NCBI GenBank assembly: GCA_008828725.1
Contig: MEHQ01001542.1
Coordinates: 494,002-558,001 of the forward strand
DNA: 64,000 nucleotides
Source: Saccharina japonica
Lineage: Eukaryota > Sar > Phaeophyceae > Laminariales > Laminariaceae
Direction of reading: 5' to 3'
How positions within the stretch are numbered: the first letter of the stretch is position 1; each line of letters starts with the position of its first letter. Below, one piece after another: positions 42,880 through 64,000 of the stretch. The position numbers and the translations under genes are program-made. The notes beneath the pieces were generated by a model that was not told where the DNA came from, did no database searches, and was given only the letters and a program-made list of their open reading frames with translations.

Positions 42880-43324
42880 CTTGCATGCACCTGGATTGCT
42901 AGCAGGGTAGGTCTTGCCTGTCGTATATGGCATTGCATTGTATTGTCTGCTCTGCTTACTGCACTGAGCGACTGAGCGTAGTATCTCTGTGTCGTAGTTT
43001 TGTGACCACAGAACTGGTACCTTTTTAGGATGAAGAATCGGCACGGACACTGGGTGTGCTGGATGTCGACGGGTAGAAAGGAAGGTTTAATGTGAAGAAC
43101 ACACACACACTTCTAGCAGGGTAGGCCGTGCCTGTCGTGTATGACATCGCACTGCCTGCTCTGCGTTCTGCATTGCAACGTAGCATCTCTGCTGTGTCGT
43201 TGTTTTGTGAGCACAGAACTTGTATCTCTCTAGGATGAAGAATCGGCACGGACACTACTGCTGCTGTGGGTGTGCTGGATGTCGACGGGTAGAAATAACG
43301 GTTTATTGTGAAGAACACACACAC
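42880..43324 (+). mobile_element. Short interspersed repeat R1, two head-to-tail copies
   Basis: Copy 1 42,880-43,108, copy 2 43,112-43,324. Landmarks: GGATTGCTAGCAGGGTAGG, TGTGTCGTAGTTTTGTGACC, ATGAAGAATCGGCACGGACA, GTGCTGGATGTCGACGGGTA, then TTTAATGTGAAGAACACACAC. One side carries a T-rich tract (A-rich on the other strand), the other an AC microsatellite, so the direction of the element is unsettled. Open frames across it are not conserved between copies. Confidence 0.8.
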
Positions 43325-44249
43325 CCAAATATACCCCGGGTACCGGCATACCCCCGACCACAATACCGGGGGTACCGGTATTTGTTCGGTACGGCCTCGA
43401 TACCGGTACCCGACACTGCGGTAACTTCGTTCCTTTTTCGATACCGGAACCCGACACTTCGGTCAGCTCGGTATTCCCCAATGCTGGTACCCGACACTTC
43501 GGTAAGTTCGGTACACCCACCCAAATATACCCCGGGTACCGGAATAGCCTCGACCGCAATACCGGGGATACCGAGGTTGTTTTTCCGGTAATGGGCTCGG
43601 TACTGTTGTAGGGTGACTGGGTGAGAAACAGACCCACGCTACAAGAATACCCGACCGAGCACTTGGGTAAGTTCGGTATTATTTCAATACCGGTACCCGA
43701 CACTTCGGTAGTTCGGTACTATGGGCTATGACCCTCCGAAAAAGTCATAGCCCATATAGGTTCGGTACGCCCACCAAAAAAAAACGGGTACCGGTATACC
43801 CTACCAAAAACTCCACGGTGATGTTCTGTAGGGTACGGCGTACAGAACCATATGACCCTGGTCCCACGCCGACGAAAACGTGGGGGGTCGGCCACAGCCA
43901 GCAAACAGTTTTTGGCGCGTGTTTGCCTTACAGGGTTTGCGCCTAATTCTTTCTGGGGCTCCTGACTTGATTTTTGTGTAGGAGCTCAATCCCCACCCAT
44001 AACTGACTTTTGAGAAAACATGTATTTACGCAGGCTTGACCCGATGAATAGTTGAATGTCCCTCGTACGTAGAAATAGATGCTATGAATATAAGCGAAAA
44101 AAGTACTGCTGTGCAACACTAACGGGATATACATCACACCGGGTGATATGTAGGTCCTCTGTTAGAAATTGAAACATCTCGGGGCAAGAAAAGTGTTGTT
44201 ACTATATTCGTACCTGGTATAATATATACCACCAGCCGTATAATTGCAC

Positions 44250-44560
44250 GTACGTGCTGTGGGCTGTTAGATCTGCACGTACTTTTGCGCCATCTTTACC
44301 CTTGCTCCCACCCGGACCTGATCCCACGCGGATCTGATCCCATTTGGCACCCTGCTCCCACCCACAAGGTGCAGAAATATAAACAGCCCTCCGCAGGAGC
44401 CGCCGGAGGCCCACCTGGCACCTCGATCCCATTTGGTACCCATGTAGGCCATACATATCTACAACAACTCCTGCTATACATATAACCGTATTGAATGTAC
44501 GTGCAGATTCGTTAGACTCGCACGTACGTGCAAGTTCTCCGGAGCCGCTGCAGTCTACAG
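44250..44560 (-). repeat. Degenerate G-rich short repeat (GGGATCAGGT units)
   Basis: On the minus strand, units like CAAATGGGATCAGATCCGCG and GTGGGATCAGGTCCGGGTGG alternate. Related words occur at 25,260-25,360. The flanks CTGCACGTAC and CACGTACGTGCA form a loose inverted pair. Confidence 0.45.
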
Positions 44561-44747
44561 CCTGTATATATAAGGCCTTGGCCCAGCTACCTGGTACCTG
44601 GTATATATTTGTAATAACTAAAAACAACAGCTGTGAGATACAAGGATTTCGTTGAAGCTCATCTTTGCAAGCTGAGTGTGATACTTCGATTTATATATAT
44701 AGAACGCCAAGTGGGGTGCTTGGCCACATGCAATAATCCGGTAGATC

Positions 44748-45070
44748 CTTTTACCGCACCACTGAATTATTATCTAGGATAAAGTATGGAAATCGGGGAA
44801 TATTTTATTATATACCTTTTAGTGTGGTCGACCAATTTTTCAAAAAAAAAAAAAACGCCTGATTTTTTCGAGACAAAGCTCATAAGGGTCGGGGCGGGGA
44901 CGGGGTTGGGGTTAGGGTTAGGGTTAGGGTTAAGGGTCTAAAGTAGTGTTTTCGGCGTTTTTCTAAATTTTCGGTATCATAACACTGGAACCACACGCGG
45001 GCCACAACCAAGTCCCCGATTTCTATACTGTATCCTATATAATAATTCAGAATTGCGGTGAAGGCGACTC
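44748..45070 (+). mobile_element. Inverted-repeat element T1 with telomere-like core, copy 1
   Basis: Nearly identical to 58,921-59,243: 321 aligned bases with one substitution (45,060), no internal indel, and one extra T at the left end. The ends are inverted repeats: CCTTTACCGCA left and TGCGGTAAAGG right (in copy 2), extending with mismatches through CTGAATTATTAT, TAGGATA and AAATCGGGGA. The interior contains an A14 run and GGGTTA repeats (44,910-44,932). Confidence 0.9.
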
Positions 45071-46270
45071 ACAAAACCAAAAATGAACAACTTTCAGATA
45101 AGGCCTGAATCGTGGGAAGCGGGGTGGGGTCAATATTATATAAGCCCCTCACAAGGCCTTTTCTCAAAAGTCGCCGTGCTCCCCACAGAAGCCTCCAAAT
45201 GACACAAACAACACGCAGAGGAACTCGATCAAGTCACGGTAGATAGAGCCTGTTCGGTAGCTCGATGGTCCTTGGTCTTCCTAGAGTTGGATACCATTCA
45301 TAAATTCGGTTTTCCCCAGCTGGAAGCAGATGCTAATAGCAGTTTCGGTCGAAGCAATTAAGCCGCCTGTTTAGACAATCTTGACGGCCGAGGGCCGAGG
45401 TCGCGGTGGAAAACGTGGACGAAATCGCCCAGGACTCTTCCTGTGCTTGTGTATACAAGCAAGGAAGGCATTCCAGGGCGGGAAACATCGGGATCGATGC
45501 TTGCAGGCGTCGTAATCGGCCTCAGAAGTGTGCCTCAAAAATGAAAGAAACGTGAACAAAAACACAGCCAGTCCTTTTTTTCCTCCTGTAAATAATCACG
45601 TACGTATGTACGAACTCGTTTTTCTTTTCAAAAATAGAAAAATAATCGGTTTGAGGTGTAAAAAATAACTTGTTTAACAGTGAAAGAACAACGACCTAGA
45701 ACCGCATTTTCAAACTTGAGCGACGAGATCGCACCCCATAGAAGACATGGATTTTGCTGCCGCTTTGCCGCGCTGTGCGTAGTGAATGCACCATAGAGTT
45801 TTTTTTTTGGGGGGGGGCGGGAGGATTTCGTCGCTATTGCTGGTGTTGTGGCAGAGAATTACGGAATGTCCCACAAAAAAAAAAACAGTGGGTATTGCGA
45901 ATCCATTTGTCGACGCTGAAAGCGGATTTGGCCAGATCACGTTTTTTTGTTTTGTGTGCAATGCAACACAGGTGACACATCTTATTGTGGAATAACCTGG
46001 TGGGTTTATTAATCGGCCCTCGTTTTGTTTCTGCCAATGGTTGACGGCGTATGCAGGGTGGCGTGCCGAAGACCGCAAGGTTGGTGGAAACAACAGTGCT
46101 CTCTGCTTTGCTACCCGCCGGTGGCGTGCAGCGGAAGCAGCAGCAGCAGTAGCCGTGGCGGTAAGCCAGAGAGCGTAAGCAGGCGCGGGAGAGGAATCAG
46201 TCGTCGCGGGGGTCGCTGCTTTTGAAAGGAAGCTAAGCTTAAACCCGAAAAGCAAAACAAAGCGTTTTGT
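45071..46270. other. Unassigned sequence
   Basis: Mixed frames on both strands without recognised domains. 45,795-45,830 is a T/G-run and 46,125-46,155 has AGCAGC repeats. The GC-rich stretch 45,380-45,560 has a Pro/Arg-rich minus frame I could not assign. Confidence 0.4.
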
Positions 46271-46497
46271 AGGGCCGCAGCAGTCCCGTTGTTAGGACAA
46301 ACACACTTGGAATTAGAGTCATATTTAGGTTTATCTTGGAATTAGACTAGAGTGCACTACTATAAAGGGTTAAACCCCTCGGGAGTCGCTGGTGTTGTAG
46401 TGGGGGTGGGATTGAAGGTGGGAGTGGGTGTTGGAGGTGGGAGTGGGAGTGGAGAGGGTCGGGCGGGGCGGGGGGGGGTGGGGGGAGAGGGTAAGAG

Positions 46498-63603
<17,106 letters not shown>

Positions 63604-63839
63604 GTGAGACCTGGGGGGTTTCGTAGAGAGACCCTTGGGGGTATTATTTATTGATACATATTGATATGTACCTGGTATATACAACTATAGACTTTGGGTA
63701 TTGTTGTGTTGGGGACTCTTTAAGAACAGGGGAATGTGAGAGCTGGGTGTTGGTTGTTATTTAGTGATACCTGGTACAACTATAGACCGTCCATTTACTG
63801 TAGTGTTTTTCAGGGCTGTTCAGGGGTCATTACGCGACC

Positions 63840-64000
63840 GATTACCCGACCCGCAGGTCCGGCCAGGAGGTCTTCGACATCTCATGGGTCGGGTCGGGTC
63901 GGGTCGGGTCAGGTCAGAAGATCTTCAGTATCTCACGCGTCGGGTCGACGCCGGGTTATAGGTGACTCGACCCGACCCCCGACCCGACCCGACCCGACCC
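63840..64000. repeat. GGGTCGGGTCGG foldback repeat, copy 2 (runs off window)
   Basis: GGGTCGGGTCGGGTCGGGTC at 63,885-63,909 faces CGACCCGACCCGACCCGACC at the window end; TCTTCGACATCTCATGGGTC and TCTTCAGTATCTCACGCGTC lie between. Confidence 0.7.

Noticed and set aside
44900..44935. Chromosome end
   Set aside because: Only about four GGGTTA units inside a short duplicated element, with ordinary sequence on both sides.

Overview
This is a window of nuclear DNA from a eukaryote with long GT-AG introns, C/T-rich acceptor tracts, GC-rich exons and very dense repeats. A single 'n' at 52,803 suggests a draft assembly. The gene architecture (small exons in 0.3-11.6 kb introns, non-LTR retrotransposons, many short foldback elements) would fit a large-genome protist or alga, for instance a brown-alga-like stramenopile. 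I cannot prove the taxon from the sequence.

Layout. 1-1.3 kb: 3' half of a degenerate non-LTR retrotransposon (called LINE A here). 1.35-4.95 kb: broken, DNA-level duplicates of the ADA2 gene that keep intron sequence, with one exon duplicated as inverted pairs. 5-10.9 kb: repeats and tandem arrays, no secure gene. 10,964-23,173 (+): an apparently complete eleven-exon ADA2 gene (SAGA/ADA-type adaptor; ZZ, SANT and SWIRM domains; about 717 aa) whose second intron carries nested, antisense retrotransposon ends. 23.2-30.7 kb: a degenerate ~50-bp array and further nested LINE ends. 30.75-35.5 kb: a ~0.55-kb inverted repeat flanking 3.4 kb that holds a retroelement nuclease-like fragment; a short interspersed element in the right arm can be compared with its empty site in the left arm. 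35.7-42.1 kb: a TTAA-flanked foldback element, a TTA-flanked element and many miniature inverted-repeat elements. 42.2-46 kb: short interspersed repeats.

46,498 to beyond 63,603 (+): four recognisable exons of a CaMK/CDPK-like protein kinase homologue that has lost the catalytic Lys, the HRD Asp and the DFG Asp. Its 11.6-kb intron holds an antisense LINE (LINE C) with a nearly intact reverse transcriptase. A minus-strand exon of a CstF-77/Rna14 (CSTF3) HAT-repeat protein lies between kinase exons at 61.55-61.78 kb.

Themes. Three LINE-derived families (A, B, C) share related 3' ends, two of them ending in a near-identical ATGAGTAC plus C-run terminus. At least six families of short inverted-repeat elements are visible, several with readable target-site duplications. 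Conserved host coding is limited to ADA2, the kinase homologue and the CSTF3 exon; almost everything else is repeat or unassigned.
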